Shown piece after piece: positions 6,415 to 14,453 of a stretch of DNA of 18,187 nucleotides; the first letter of the stretch is position 1; the number at the start of each line of letters is the position of its first letter. This DNA is from Caldilineaceae bacterium (GTDB lineage: Bacteria; Chloroflexota; Anaerolineae; Caldilineales; Caldilineaceae). A program made the position numbers and the translations under genes. The stretch is from the NCBI GenBank assembly GCA_015494005.1, contig WGCB01000103.1:1-18187 (forward strand), given 5' to 3'. Under the pieces are notes generated by a model. The model made no database searches, was not told where the DNA came from, and saw only the letters and a list, made by a program, of their open reading frames with translations.

Positions 6415-9360
6415 ATGGACCACGCCAAGAAGCCATCCAAAACCAGCCTGGGGCCCCACCTGGCCGCGCTGATCCTCTACACTCTGCTGGCCCTGGCTCT
6501 GACCTGGCCCCTGGCGGCCCATTTCACCAGCCACGTGCCCGGAGATGGCATCGACGACCCGGCCCTGGCCTGGAATCTCTGGTGGATCAAGGCCCGGCTG
6601 GTGGATCAGCTAGTCCCGGACATCTTCCACGCGGACTGGATGTTCTTCCCCATCGGCATCAACCTGGGCTTCTACACCCTCACCCCCTTGAACGGCCTGC
6701 TCAGCATCCCCCTGCAGACCAGCCTGACCCTGGTAGTGGCCAACAACCTGCTCCTCCTCTCTTCTTTTATTCTGAGCGGCTACGGGGCCTTCCTGTTGGC
6801 CCGCTGGGTGCTGGCAGGGACAAAAGAACCCCACCCGGGCAAGGTCAGGGAGAGGGCCGAGGCGTCCAGTCATCCAATCACCCAGTCACCCACCTTCCTC
6901 CCCGCCCTCTTCGCCGGCCTGGTCTACGCCTTTGCCGGGCCCAAACTCTTCTACGCCAGCCTGGGCCAGTTCAACATCGCCAGCAGCCAGTGGATCCCCT
7001 TCGCGGTGCTGGCCATGCTGCGCATGGCTGGGACCCCGCCCGAGCAGAAGGCTGGCAAGTGGGTCTTCCTGGCCGGGCTCTTCCTGACCTTCCAGGCCTG
7101 GGCCGAGCTGACCTACGCCTCCTTCCTGGTGCTCTTCGCCGGCCTGCTCTTCGCCTGGAAGCTCCTGGAGACCCTGCTGGCCCGGGATGCGCCTGGCTCC
7201 GTCCCGGTGACGGCGCTGGTCACCCGTTTCGCCGGGCTCGGCCTGCTTTTCGTCCTGGGGCTGGCCCCTTTCCTCTGGGCCATGGTCCCGGACCTGCTGC
7301 GGGAGGGGGATTTCTTCGCCAGCGGCGGCGGCTTCGCGGACGTCTTCAGCGCGGACCTGCTGGGCTACCTGATGCCCACCCGGCTGCACCCTCTCTTCGG
7401 GGAGTGGGTGGCGAGCCGGGCCTTCCCCAACGACAAGGGGCAGCAGATCACCCTGGGCTACACGGTCCTGGTCCTGAGCGTCCTGGGTGGGGTGGGGCTG
7501 ATCCGGCGGCGAGGCTGGCGAGGGCTCTTCTGGCCCCTGGCCGGGCTCCTCTTCGGATGGCTGACCCTGGGTGACGTGGTCCGCTGGAACGGCCAGCCCA
7601 CGGGGATCCCCGGTCCCTTCGCGCTGATCCGCCGCCTGCCTTTCTTCAGCGGCAACCGCTATCCCAGCCGCTACAGCGTCATGCTCCTCCTCAGCGCGGC
7701 GATGCTGGCTGGGTGCGCGCTGCACTGGGGGATGAGGAAGGGGCACGCCGAGGGCACGGGTGGCACAGATACAAAAGACGGAAGACAAAAGACGAAGGAC
7801 GGCTTTCTGGATGTCGAATCCGATAGCAAATCCCCAGTCTCTCCATCTCCAGTCTCTGTTTCGATCCTCAATCTTCGAGCTTCGAGTCTTGGTGTCTTCC
7901 TCGCCCTGGCCGCCCTCTTCCTCTTCGAGCACATCTCCATCCCCCTGCCCTTGAACGACTTCCGGGTGCCGGCCATCTACCGCACCCTCCAGGCCCAGCC
8001 CGGGGACGTCACCCTGCTGGAGCTGCCCACGGGCTGGCGCAACGGCGCCCGGGTCCTGGGACGCTCCCACGTGCTCATCATGATGCAGCAGTGGTACCAG
8101 ACGGTCCACGGCAAGCGGCGGCTGGGCGGCAACACCAGCCGCAACCCACCCTACAAGTTCCAGTACTTCACCCAGGCCCCGCTCCTGGGCGACCTCATCG
8201 CCCTGATGAACGGGGACGCCTGGTATCTGGGCCCGGTCATCGACGCCCGCTGGGAGGAGCTGGTGGCCCGCAACCGCCCCCTGGCCGGCCCGGTGCTGGA
8301 CTTCCTCCAAGTGGGCTACGTGACCCTGTACCTGGAGCAGAGCCCGCCCCAGCTGGTCCGCTTCGTGGAGGAGGTGCTGCCGGTGAGCCTGGTGGAGGAG
8401 TGGCAGGGCCCAGACTGGACCGGCGCCCCCAGCACCATCCGCCTCTACCGGGTGGAGACGGAGCCGAGCCCGGCCTGGTCCCTGGAGCTGGGCCAGCCCC
8501 AGGGTGCGCTGCACCTGGGGGAGGGCTGGGCCATGCTGGGCGCGCAGGGAGGCCAGGTGCGCTATGCCCTGCGCCGGCGCCCCCGGCTGCTCCTGGACCT
8601 GCCGACCCGGGGCGGTCAGCTGACCTTGACCCTGCGGGGGGAGCTGGCGGGCCTGCACCTGAACGGCCAGGCGCTGACCTGGCAGGCGGAGCCCCTCCCA
8701 GACGGGGCTCAGCAGGTGACCGTCACCGTGCCGCCAGGGCTGGCCACCCAACCGGTGGACGCGCTGGAGCTGGCCTTCGCCGGGGAGCCCTGGCCCGCGT
8801 ACCTGGCCGAGGGCCAACCCGAGGATGGGGGCTGGCCCGTGGGACGCACCGGCGTCACCCTGCCTGGGGATCGCCCGGTGATGGCCCTGAGCGCCGGCGC
8901 GGACGTGGGGGACTTCGCCCGCATCCTCCTGGCCGGGCAGGATGCCTCCCCCAACCGGCGGGGCTACAACCTGGCGGCCCTGGACCCGACCGGGCAACTC
9001 CTGGAAGCCGCCAGCTTCGACACCTTCGCCAGCCCCAGAGCCTCCCAGGAGATGGCGGACTGGCTGGGCCAGTGGCCGGCGGGCACGGTCATCGCCGGCG
9101 CGGTGCGGGACGAGGCCAGCCGTCACCTGGGGCCGGAGGCGGTGGCTGGGCTGGCCCGCCTGGGACTGGGGGAGGACCTCCAGGGCCGCTTCCGCTGGAG
9201 CCATGCTTTCGTGGGGGTGGTGGGCGCGCCCCCAGGCAGCGGGGTGGAGCAGGCGGATCTGCTGCGGCCTGCGGTGGCCTGGGTGGGCTCCCCGGTGGAT
9301 GGCCCCTGGCTCTTCGGCGGGGTGGAGCGGGTGACCTTCCAGCCCCGCGCAGCTCCGTGA
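6415..9360 (+). CDS. GT-C-like multispanning membrane protein with C-terminal ILEI/FAM3-type domain
   Basis: This 981-residue protein has an N-terminal membrane part with about 10 hydrophobic helices between residues 15 and 505, then an extracytoplasmic-looking beta-rich region (about 510-815), then an ILEI/FAM3-like domain (about 820-950). After helix 1 comes GDGIDDPALAWNLWW (43-57), an acidic motif placed as in GT-C glycosyltransferases that use lipid-linked sugars. The terminal domain shows the family pattern: LSAGADVGDFARILLAG, RRGYNLAALD, SFDTF, AGTVIAGAVRDEASRHLG and a final R.SHAFVGVVG. The same fold is the sugar-binding stem domain of eukaryotic POMGnT1. The likely role is surface glycan or glycoprotein synthesis; donor and acceptor are unknown. 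AGGA (6404-6407) lies 7 bases before the ATG. Two loops (residues 136-160 and 442-492) are encoded by low-GC periodic DNA unlike the rest of the gene. Confidence 0.8.
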   Translation: MDHAKKPSKTSLGPHLAALILYTLLALALTWPLAAHFTSHVPGDGIDDPALAWNLWWIKARLVDQLVPDIFHADWMFFPIGINLGFYTLTPLNGLLSIPLQTSLTLVVANNLLLLSSFILSGYGAFLLARWVLAGTKEPHPGKVRERAEASSHPITQSPTFLPALFAGLVYAFAGPKLFYASLGQFNIASSQWIPFAVLAMLRMAGTPPEQKAGKWVFLAGLFLTFQAWAELTYASFLVLFAGLLFAWKLLETLLARDAPGSVPVTALVTRFAGLGLLFVLGLAPFLWAMVPDLLREGDFFASGGGFADVFSADLLGYLMPTRLHPLFGEWVASRAFPNDKGQQITLGYTVLVLSVLGGVGLIRRRGWRGLFWPLAGLLFGWLTLGDVVRWNGQPTGIPGPFALIRRLPFFSGNRYPSRYSVMLLLSAAMLAGCALHWGMRKGHAEGTGGTDTKDGRQKTKDGFLDVESDSKSPVSPSPVSVSILNLRASSLGVFLALAALFLFEHISIPLPLNDFRVPAIYRTLQAQPGDVTLLELPTGWRNGARVLGRSHVLIMMQQWYQTVHGKRRLGGNTSRNPPYKFQYFTQAPLLGDLIALMNGDAWYLGPVIDARWEELVARNRPLAGPVLDFLQVGYVTLYLEQSPPQLVRFVEEVLPVSLVEEWQGPDWTGAPSTIRLYRVETEPSPAWSLELGQPQGALHLGEGWAMLGAQGGQVRYALRRRPRLLLDLPTRGGQLTLTLRGELAGLHLNGQALTWQAEPLPDGAQQVTVTVPPGLATQPVDALELAFAGEPWPAYLAEGQPEDGGWPVGRTGVTLPGDRPVMALSAGADVGDFARILLAGQDASPNRRGYNLAALDPTGQLLEAASFDTFASPRASQEMADWLGQWPAGTVIAGAVRDEASRHLGPEAVAGLARLGLGEDLQGRFRWSHAFVGVVGAPPGSGVEQADLLRPAVAWVGSPVDGPWLFGGVERVTFQPRAAP
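6866..6893. repeat. Period-8 low-complexity insert in membrane protein gene
   Basis: Units CCAGTCAT, CCAATCAC and CCAGTCAC followed by CCACC repeat with an 8-bp period inside the coding sequence. They encode part of a polar loop (near residues 151-160) between predicted membrane helices. The reading frame is kept. Confidence 0.65.
7776..7896. repeat. Heptad DNA repeats inserted in frame in membrane protein gene
   Basis: Two heptanucleotide arrays flank a CCAGTCTCT direct repeat. The first is AGACGGA, AGACAAA, AGACGAA, GGACGGC (7776-7803). The second is CGATCCT, CAATCTT, CGAGCTT, CGAGTCT (7862-7889), with a further weak unit to 7896. The stretch is markedly lower in GC than its surroundings and codes for a polar, K/D/S-rich loop (about residues 442-492) between two hydrophobic helices. 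It resembles the short tandem repeats known from intergenic DNA of cyanobacteria and Chloroflexota. Confidence 0.75.
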
Positions 9361-9433
9361 GGCGTGTCGGCTGGGCCGGTCCGAAACCTGGACTGCCCAG
9401 CGAGCAGGCAAGCCCCGCAGCGACGAAAACAGG

Positions 9434-9461
9434 GCCCGGCGGCGAGGTGTCCGGGCTTTTT
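9434..9461 (+). terminator. Intrinsic terminator after the membrane protein gene
   Basis: GCCCGG (9434-9439) and CCGGGC (9451-9456) form a 6-bp GC stem with an 11-base loop, followed directly by TTTTT (9457-9461). It lies in the 135-bp gap before the dehydrogenase gene, so that gene may have its own promoter or depend on read-through. Confidence 0.65.
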
Positions 9462-9495
9462 CCAGAACAAGAGCGAACGTGAAAGGATGTGTGCG

Positions 9496-10572
9496 ATGCA
9501 AGAACAACCCGTGCGCGTGGCCCAGATCGGCTACGGCTACTGGGGGCCCAACCTGGCCCGGAACTTCCACCAGCTGCCCCAGGCAGCACTGGTGGCGGTG
9601 GTGGACGCCCGGCCCCAGGCCCTGGAGAAGGCGGCCAGCCTCTACCCCCAGATCCACACCACCACCGATTTCCGAGAGGTGTTGGCGGATGAGTCCATCC
9701 AGGCGGTGGCCATCTCCACGCCGGCCCGGACCCACTACGACCTGGCCAAGGCCGGGCTGGAGGCGGGCAAGCATGTCTTCGTGGAGAAGCCCCTGGCCAT
9801 GGATCTGGGCCAGGCTCAGGAGCTGGTGGCCCTGGCCCAGGAGCGAGGACGGATCCTGATGGTGGGGCACGTCTTCGAGTACAACCCGGCGGTGCGTCAC
9901 ATCAAGACGATGCTGGATCGGGGGGAGCTGGGGGAGATCTTCTACCTGTACAGTCGCCGGGTCAACCTGGGCCGGGTGCAGAGCGACATCAACGCGCTGT
10001 GGAGCATCGCCCCCCACGACGTCTCCATCGCCCTCTACCTGCTGGAGCGGATGCCCCTGGCCGTGAGCTGCCAGGGAGCCGCCTGCCTGAACGGCCGGGT
10101 GGAGGACGTGATCTTCCTCACCCTCTACTTCCCGGAGGACGTGCTCAGCCACGTCCATGCCAGCTGGCTGGACCCGAGCAAGCAGCGGGAGACCATTGTG
10201 GTGGGCAGCAAGAAGATGGTGGTCTACGATGACGTCTCCACCGAGGGCAAGATCCGCATCTACGACAAGGGGGTCTACCGCAAGGGGGATCCCATCTACG
10301 GCGAGTTCCAGTACAAGGTCCACTCTGGGGACATCCTCATCCCCCGGCTGGACATGATGGAGCCTCTGCGCAACGAGCTGAGCGACTTCGTGGACGCCAT
10401 CCGCCAGGGGCGAGCCCCACTCACCGACGGCTACAACGGCCTGCGGGTGGTCAGCGTGCTGGCCGCGGGTCAGCTGAGCCTGGACCGGGGCGGGGAAAAG
10501 GTGACCCTCCAGGAGGTGCTGGAGCGGCATCGACTCGATCCCGGGTGGCTCTTCCCCAGCCCGAACCCCTGA
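9496..10572 (+). CDS. Gfo/Idh/MocA-family NAD(P)-dependent sugar dehydrogenase
   Basis: This 358-residue cytoplasmic oxidoreductase has an N-terminal Rossmann fold with IGYGYWGPN (11-19) as the glycine-rich loop and an Asp (37) at the end of the second strand. The catalytic-type EKP motif is Glu97-Lys98-Pro99. The C-terminal domain carries the PHDVSIALYLL segment typical of sugar-nucleotide members such as WlbA/WbpB, which oxidise the 3-hydroxyl of UDP-GlcNAc uronate. The substrate here is not proven, but a DegT aminotransferase lies downstream, which fits the 3-keto then 3-amino sugar logic. The start is ATG 9496, with GAAAGGA ending 8 bases upstream; in-frame starts at 9364 and 9487 lack a suitably placed Shine-Dalgarno and precede the family's usual start. 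Confidence 0.9.
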   Translation: MQEQPVRVAQIGYGYWGPNLARNFHQLPQAALVAVVDARPQALEKAASLYPQIHTTTDFREVLADESIQAVAISTPARTHYDLAKAGLEAGKHVFVEKPLAMDLGQAQELVALAQERGRILMVGHVFEYNPAVRHIKTMLDRGELGEIFYLYSRRVNLGRVQSDINALWSIAPHDVSIALYLLERMPLAVSCQGAACLNGRVEDVIFLTLYFPEDVLSHVHASWLDPSKQRETIVVGSKKMVVYDDVSTEGKIRIYDKGVYRKGDPIYGEFQYKVHSGDILIPRLDMMEPLRNELSDFVDAIRQGRAPLTDGYNGLRVVSVLAAGQLSLDRGGEKVTLQEVLERHRLDPGWLFPSPNP

Positions 10573-11016
10573 GCTGTCCCTGTTTCTGCTTGCCAAGCGC
10601 ATAGCGAAGCAGACCGTCTGTCCCAGGCCCAGCCAGGGCATTTCGGGAGGCTTCCCCGCGCCGAAATCCTTACACGTTCGTCGCCCCTCACCCAACGTTC
10701 CTTACACGTTTCTCGGCCTGGATTTCGGGCTCCAGGCCGCTGCCGGCCCTTGCCCCCCTCTTTTCTCCCAGTCGCCCTCCGCCATTTCTCCGACAATTCT
10801 CGGCAAATCTCCCAGGCAATAGTACGAAAGTACTCTACAGGGTGATCACCGATCCTGGTTAACTCTTAAGTGCTATTTTGTTGACGAATCGTTAGAAATC
10901 CATGAGGAGCACCCATTCCCTCCATGAAAATCATCCCGATGATCCCGAAGCCGGCCAGTGGATGGGACCATCCCTTGGCCAAGTCACGTGAGGACAACAC
11001 AGGAAGGGGAGGTTTG
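10573..11016. other. Long intergenic region ahead of the receptor-ATPase gene
   Basis: No convincing gene is seen on either strand in these 444 bases. A 7-bp stem (TCTGCTT 10585-10591 / AAGCAGA 10607-10613) follows the dehydrogenase stop but has no T-tract. CCTTACACGTT occurs twice, 32 bp apart (10668-10678 and 10700-10710). AGTAC-GAAA-GTACT (10821-10834) is a perfect small hairpin with a GNRA-type loop, and GGTGATCACC (10841-10850) is a perfect 10-bp palindrome. The stretch 10857-10900 is AT-rich for this window. An in-frame ATG at 10924 exists but lacks a well-spaced ribosome binding site. Confidence 0.7.
10871..10879 (+). promoter_or_regulatory. Possible extended -10 promoter for the receptor-ATPase gene
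   Basis: TGCTATTTT fits an extended -10 element (TGn then TATTTT, 4 of 6 to consensus) in the AT-rich part of the gap. No good -35 box lies 16-18 bases upstream. It sits about 20 bp downstream of the palindrome at 10841-10850. The call rests on composition and position only. Confidence 0.3.
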
Positions 11017-14000
11017 GTGAACGCGATCCATCCGCTGCACCTGCAGAACTTCCGAACTCTGTTCCGCCGAGCCCGGACCCGAGGTTTGGCCCTTTTGCTG
11101 GGAGCCCTGTTCTTGACGGTCACCGCGGCCCAGGCCCAGACCATCAAGACGCCCTGGATCACCTTCCAGCAGGAGGACGGCCTTGTCTCCAACAACGTCC
11201 TGAGCATCCTGGCGGACCAGGGCGTGGTCTGGTTCGGCACCGATGTGGGGGTCAGCCGCTTCGACGGGGCCTGGGAGTCCTTCACGCCCCAGGAGGGCAT
11301 GGCCCCAGGACGGATCCAGACCCTGGCCCACGGCAGCAATCCCGGGGAGGTCTGGGCTGGCACGGACCGGGGACACGTGGCCCGCTGGGACGGCACCACC
11401 TGGCAGCAGGAGGTGACGGTCCTGGGCAGCGTGAACAGCCTGATCCAGTTCAACGGTCAACTCTGGGTGGGCAGCAGCCAGGGTCTCTTTGCCTGGAACG
11501 GCAGCGACCAGATCGCCATCCCCGAGCTGCGGGGGGTTCCCGTCTACGCGCTGACGGAGAAGGCCAATGCCCTGCTGGTAGGCACGAGCCAGGGACTCTG
11601 GGTCTACCAAGGCCAGAGCTGGTCCACCATCACCCAGCAAGACGGCCTGCCCAGCGACGACGTGCGCTCCCTCTGGGTGGCGGACAACGGCACCATCTGG
11701 GCGGGGACCATGGCCGGCCTGGCCTGGCAGGATCCCAGCAGCGGCAAATGGGTGGAGATTCCGGCCGAGGACGACCAGGGCAATCCCTTCCGGGTGATCA
11801 CCCTGGCCGGGGACGCGGATGGGGTGATCTGGGGCGGGACCAACGGCAACGGCGCCCTGAAGGTGACCACCCAGGGCATCCAGGCCATTTTCTCCGGTGA
11901 TTTCTCCGGCGACCAAGGGCTGACCACTCCCTTCGTTCGGGCCATCGCCGTGGATCCAGACCAGTCCGTCTGGTTCGGCACCGCGGCTGGGGTCTTCCGC
12001 TACGACGCCAAAGCCTGGGCCAGCGAGTGGCGGGACGACCTCAACTACCCGGGCATCAACCACATCACCGCCCTGCTCAGCGAGCCCGGCGAAATCCTGT
12101 GGATCGGCACCAAGGGGGGCCTCATCTTCAAGCAGGGGCTCGGCTTCGGTGGCACGGAGAGCATCTTCACCGTGGACTCCGAGGGCTCTCGCCTGCCCAG
12201 CAACGAGATCACCGCCCTGGCCCAGGACAAGGAGGAGGCCATCTGGGTGGGCACCAGCGCTGGCCTGGCCCGCTACCAGGCTGGGAAGTGGTCCCAGCCC
12301 ATCTCGGAGCAGGAGCTGCCGAGCCTGCAGGTCAACGCCCTGCTGCCAGACCACAAAGGCATCTGGATCGGCACAGGGGCAGGCCTCAGCCGCTACCTCA
12401 TCCCAAGCGGCGAGATGAGCCAGGTGGAGATCGTGGACGGGAAGGACATCCGGGCCCTGACCTTCGACTCCCTGGGCCGCCTCTGGATCGGCACGGCCCG
12501 CTCCGGCATCTTCGTCCAGGAAGCATCGGGAGAATGGCTCACCTTCCGCCGGGATCCGGAAAGCGAGGACACCTTGCCCGGCGACGCCATCGTGGCTCTG
12601 GCGCCGGATCCCAACATTGCCGGAGGGATGTGGGTGGCCGTGGAGCAGAAAGGACTCAGCCACTGGAACGGCCAGGAGTGGGAGCACTACAACAGCGCCA
12701 GCGGCCTGCCCACCAACCGCCTCTACACCCTCTACACGGACCCAGCGGATGGCTCCCTCTGGATCGGGAGTGAGGGCGGGCTCACCCACTTCGACGGGCT
12801 GACCTGGGCCACCCTGAGCATCCAGGACATCCTGCCCCAGGCGCCCATCTACGCCATCACCCGCACCTTCGAGGACGGCTACTGGTTCGGCAGCAAGGCC
12901 GGCACCATCTACTACCGGCCGGAACGCACACCCCCCTGGATCCGGGTCGCCTCCGCCTCGGGCCTGGTCCGGGATCAGGCCACAGGGGTCCTGGAAGTGG
13001 AGTCGGACAAGAGTGTGACCCTGAGCTTCGTGGCCGGGGACCTGCACACCGCGCCCACGGACCTGAAGGTGCTCTACCGCCTGAGCAGCCCCGGGGAGCT
13101 GGGGGACTGGCAGCCCATCAACGGCCGCTTGCTCACCCTGGACAACTTCACCACCGAGGGCAACTACAGCGTGGAGTTCCAGGCCCGGGACCTGGCGTTC
13201 AACTACTCGGACATCGAGAAATTCTCCTTCCAGGTGGTGCCGCCTCCGGTGACCCTGAACCTGCCCTACCTGGGCGAGATCCGGCGGGATCTCTTCATCT
13301 GGATGATGGCCCTTTTCATCATCATGCTGGGCAGCTTCTTCGTCATGGGGACGGAGCACCTGCAGCGGCGCAAGCGGGCCCGGGAGGCCATCAGCCGGGG
13401 GTACAACCCCTTCGTCAGCGGCGAGCCGGTGCGGCGAGAGGACATGTTCTTCGGTCGGCACGACCTGCTCCAGCGCATCGTGGACACCCTGCACAACAAC
13501 AGCATCATGATCCACGGGGAGCGACGCATCGGCAAGACCACCCTGCTCTACCAGCTGGCCAACCGGCTGCGAGAGGTGGACGACCCCGAATACTGGTTCA
13601 TCCCCCTCTTCATCGACCTGGAGGGCACCACGGAGGATGCCTTCTTCCACTTCCTCATGGAGGAGATCCTCCACGGCATCATGACCCTGCCCGACGCGGA
13701 CGAAAGCTTCGGGGAGGAGCTCCAGGAGCTGCTTTACTACCGCCTGCCCCAGGAGCAGTACACGGACCGGCAGTTCAGCCGGGATCTGCGGGAGATCATC
13801 AAGCTGCTCCAGGAGTACGGCGACGTCCACTACCCGGGCAAGTACCTGCGCATCATCCTGCTCATGGACGAGATGGACGTGATGAGCAGCTACGACGCCC
13901 TGATCCAGCAGCGGCTGCGGCGCATCTTCATGCGGGACTTCGCCGCCACCCTGGGCGCGGTGGTGGCTGGCATCCAGATCAGCAAGGAGTGGGACCGGAT

Positions 14001-14370
14001 CGAGAGTCCCTGGTACAACCTCTTCAACGAGATCGAGCTGAAACCCTTTGACCGGGAGCAGGCCATGGAGCTCCTCACCGCCCCGGTGGAGGGCTACTAC
14101 CGCTACGACTCGGCCGCCCTGGAATTCATCATCGACCAGAGCGACGGGCGTCCCTTCCGGCTCCAACAGTACGCCATGGAGGCCGTGAACCACATGCTGG
14201 CGGAGAACCGGCAGACCATCACCCTGGACGACGTGGAGTTCGCCCACGAGCACATCCGCAACGTGGGCAACGACCACAACGTGGGCCTGGAAACCCTCAC
14301 GCCCAACGGCAATGGCAACGGCGCCCACCTCCAGGAGGAGCCATCCTTGCTGGAGAAACACGTGGCTTGA
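11017..14370 (+). CDS. Transmembrane receptor: 14-blade propeller + Y_Y_Y ectodomain fused to a STAND/AAA-like ATPase
   Basis: The product has 1117 residues from GTG 11017 (AGGGGAGG at 11005-11012), numbered from there. A signal peptide (hydrophobic 22-37) ends at A-Q-A, about residue 40. Fourteen Reg_prop-type blades follow (49-634), each with a W(I/V/F)GTxxG(L/V) core; examples start at residues 72, 319, 362, 410, 450 and 582. Next come a Y_Y_Y-like beta domain (about 654-740), one membrane helix (758-777) and a cytoplasmic P-loop ATPase. Walker A is GERRIGKT (834-841) and Walker B is IILLMDEMD (about 946-954). DGRPFRLQQYAME, a STAND-like signature, lies near 1044-1056. The ectodomain plan is that of hybrid two-component glycan sensors, but no histidine kinase, receiver or DNA-binding domain is present. 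The likely role is sensing an extracytoplasmic ligand, perhaps a glycan, and signalling through the ATPase. An alternative start at ATG 10924 would add 31 residues. Confidence 0.88.
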   Translation: MNAIHPLHLQNFRTLFRRARTRGLALLLGALFLTVTAAQAQTIKTPWITFQQEDGLVSNNVLSILADQGVVWFGTDVGVSRFDGAWESFTPQEGMAPGRIQTLAHGSNPGEVWAGTDRGHVARWDGTTWQQEVTVLGSVNSLIQFNGQLWVGSSQGLFAWNGSDQIAIPELRGVPVYALTEKANALLVGTSQGLWVYQGQSWSTITQQDGLPSDDVRSLWVADNGTIWAGTMAGLAWQDPSSGKWVEIPAEDDQGNPFRVITLAGDADGVIWGGTNGNGALKVTTQGIQAIFSGDFSGDQGLTTPFVRAIAVDPDQSVWFGTAAGVFRYDAKAWASEWRDDLNYPGINHITALLSEPGEILWIGTKGGLIFKQGLGFGGTESIFTVDSEGSRLPSNEITALAQDKEEAIWVGTSAGLARYQAGKWSQPISEQELPSLQVNALLPDHKGIWIGTGAGLSRYLIPSGEMSQVEIVDGKDIRALTFDSLGRLWIGTARSGIFVQEASGEWLTFRRDPESEDTLPGDAIVALAPDPNIAGGMWVAVEQKGLSHWNGQEWEHYNSASGLPTNRLYTLYTDPADGSLWIGSEGGLTHFDGLTWATLSIQDILPQAPIYAITRTFEDGYWFGSKAGTIYYRPERTPPWIRVASASGLVRDQATGVLEVESDKSVTLSFVAGDLHTAPTDLKVLYRLSSPGELGDWQPINGRLLTLDNFTTEGNYSVEFQARDLAFNYSDIEKFSFQVVPPPVTLNLPYLGEIRRDLFIWMMALFIIMLGSFFVMGTEHLQRRKRAREAISRGYNPFVSGEPVRREDMFFGRHDLLQRIVDTLHNNSIMIHGERRIGKTTLLYQLANRLREVDDPEYWFIPLFIDLEGTTEDAFFHFLMEEILHGIMTLPDADESFGEELQELLYYRLPQEQYTDRQFSRDLREIIKLLQEYGDVHYPGKYLRIILLMDEMDVMSSYDALIQQRLRRIFMRDFAATLGAVVAGIQISKEWDRIESPWYNLFNEIELKPFDREQAMELLTAPVEGYYRYDSAALEFIIDQSDGRPFRLQQYAMEAVNHMLAENRQTITLDDVEFAHEHIRNVGNDHNVGLETLTPNGNGNGAHLQEEPSLLEKHVA

Positions 14371-14453
14371 CCCCAGCGGCCCTTCCAGGCCCCTGGTTCG
14401 ACCTGTGCGGACGGCAACAGCCTTCGAACATTCATCGCAGAAAAGTGTGAACC

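Noticed and set aside
10585..10613. Hairpin after the dehydrogenase gene as a terminator
   Set aside because: The 7-bp stem has a long loop and no following T-tract, so it is noted only within the intergenic entry.
6886..10695. Very long open frame (1269 codons) on the minus strand
   Set aside because: It lies antisense to the membrane protein and dehydrogenase genes; its translation is G/Q/E/H/P-rich with no recognisable domain, as expected for the antisense frame of GC-rich genes with few stop codons.
10924..11016. Upstream ATG start for the receptor-ATPase, adding 31 residues
   Set aside because: It has no well-spaced Shine-Dalgarno and would bury the signal peptide about 50 residues in; GTG 11017 has AGGGGAGG just upstream. 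It is kept as an alternative.
10984..14361. Long open frame (1125 codons) on the minus strand
   Set aside because: It is the exact antisense shadow of the propeller-ATPase gene and has no domain signatures.
11017..14370. Reading the propeller protein as a hybrid two-component sensor kinase
   Set aside because: The ectodomain fits, but no histidine kinase H-box, HATPase N/G boxes, receiver or HTH domain is present; Walker A and B motifs are present instead.
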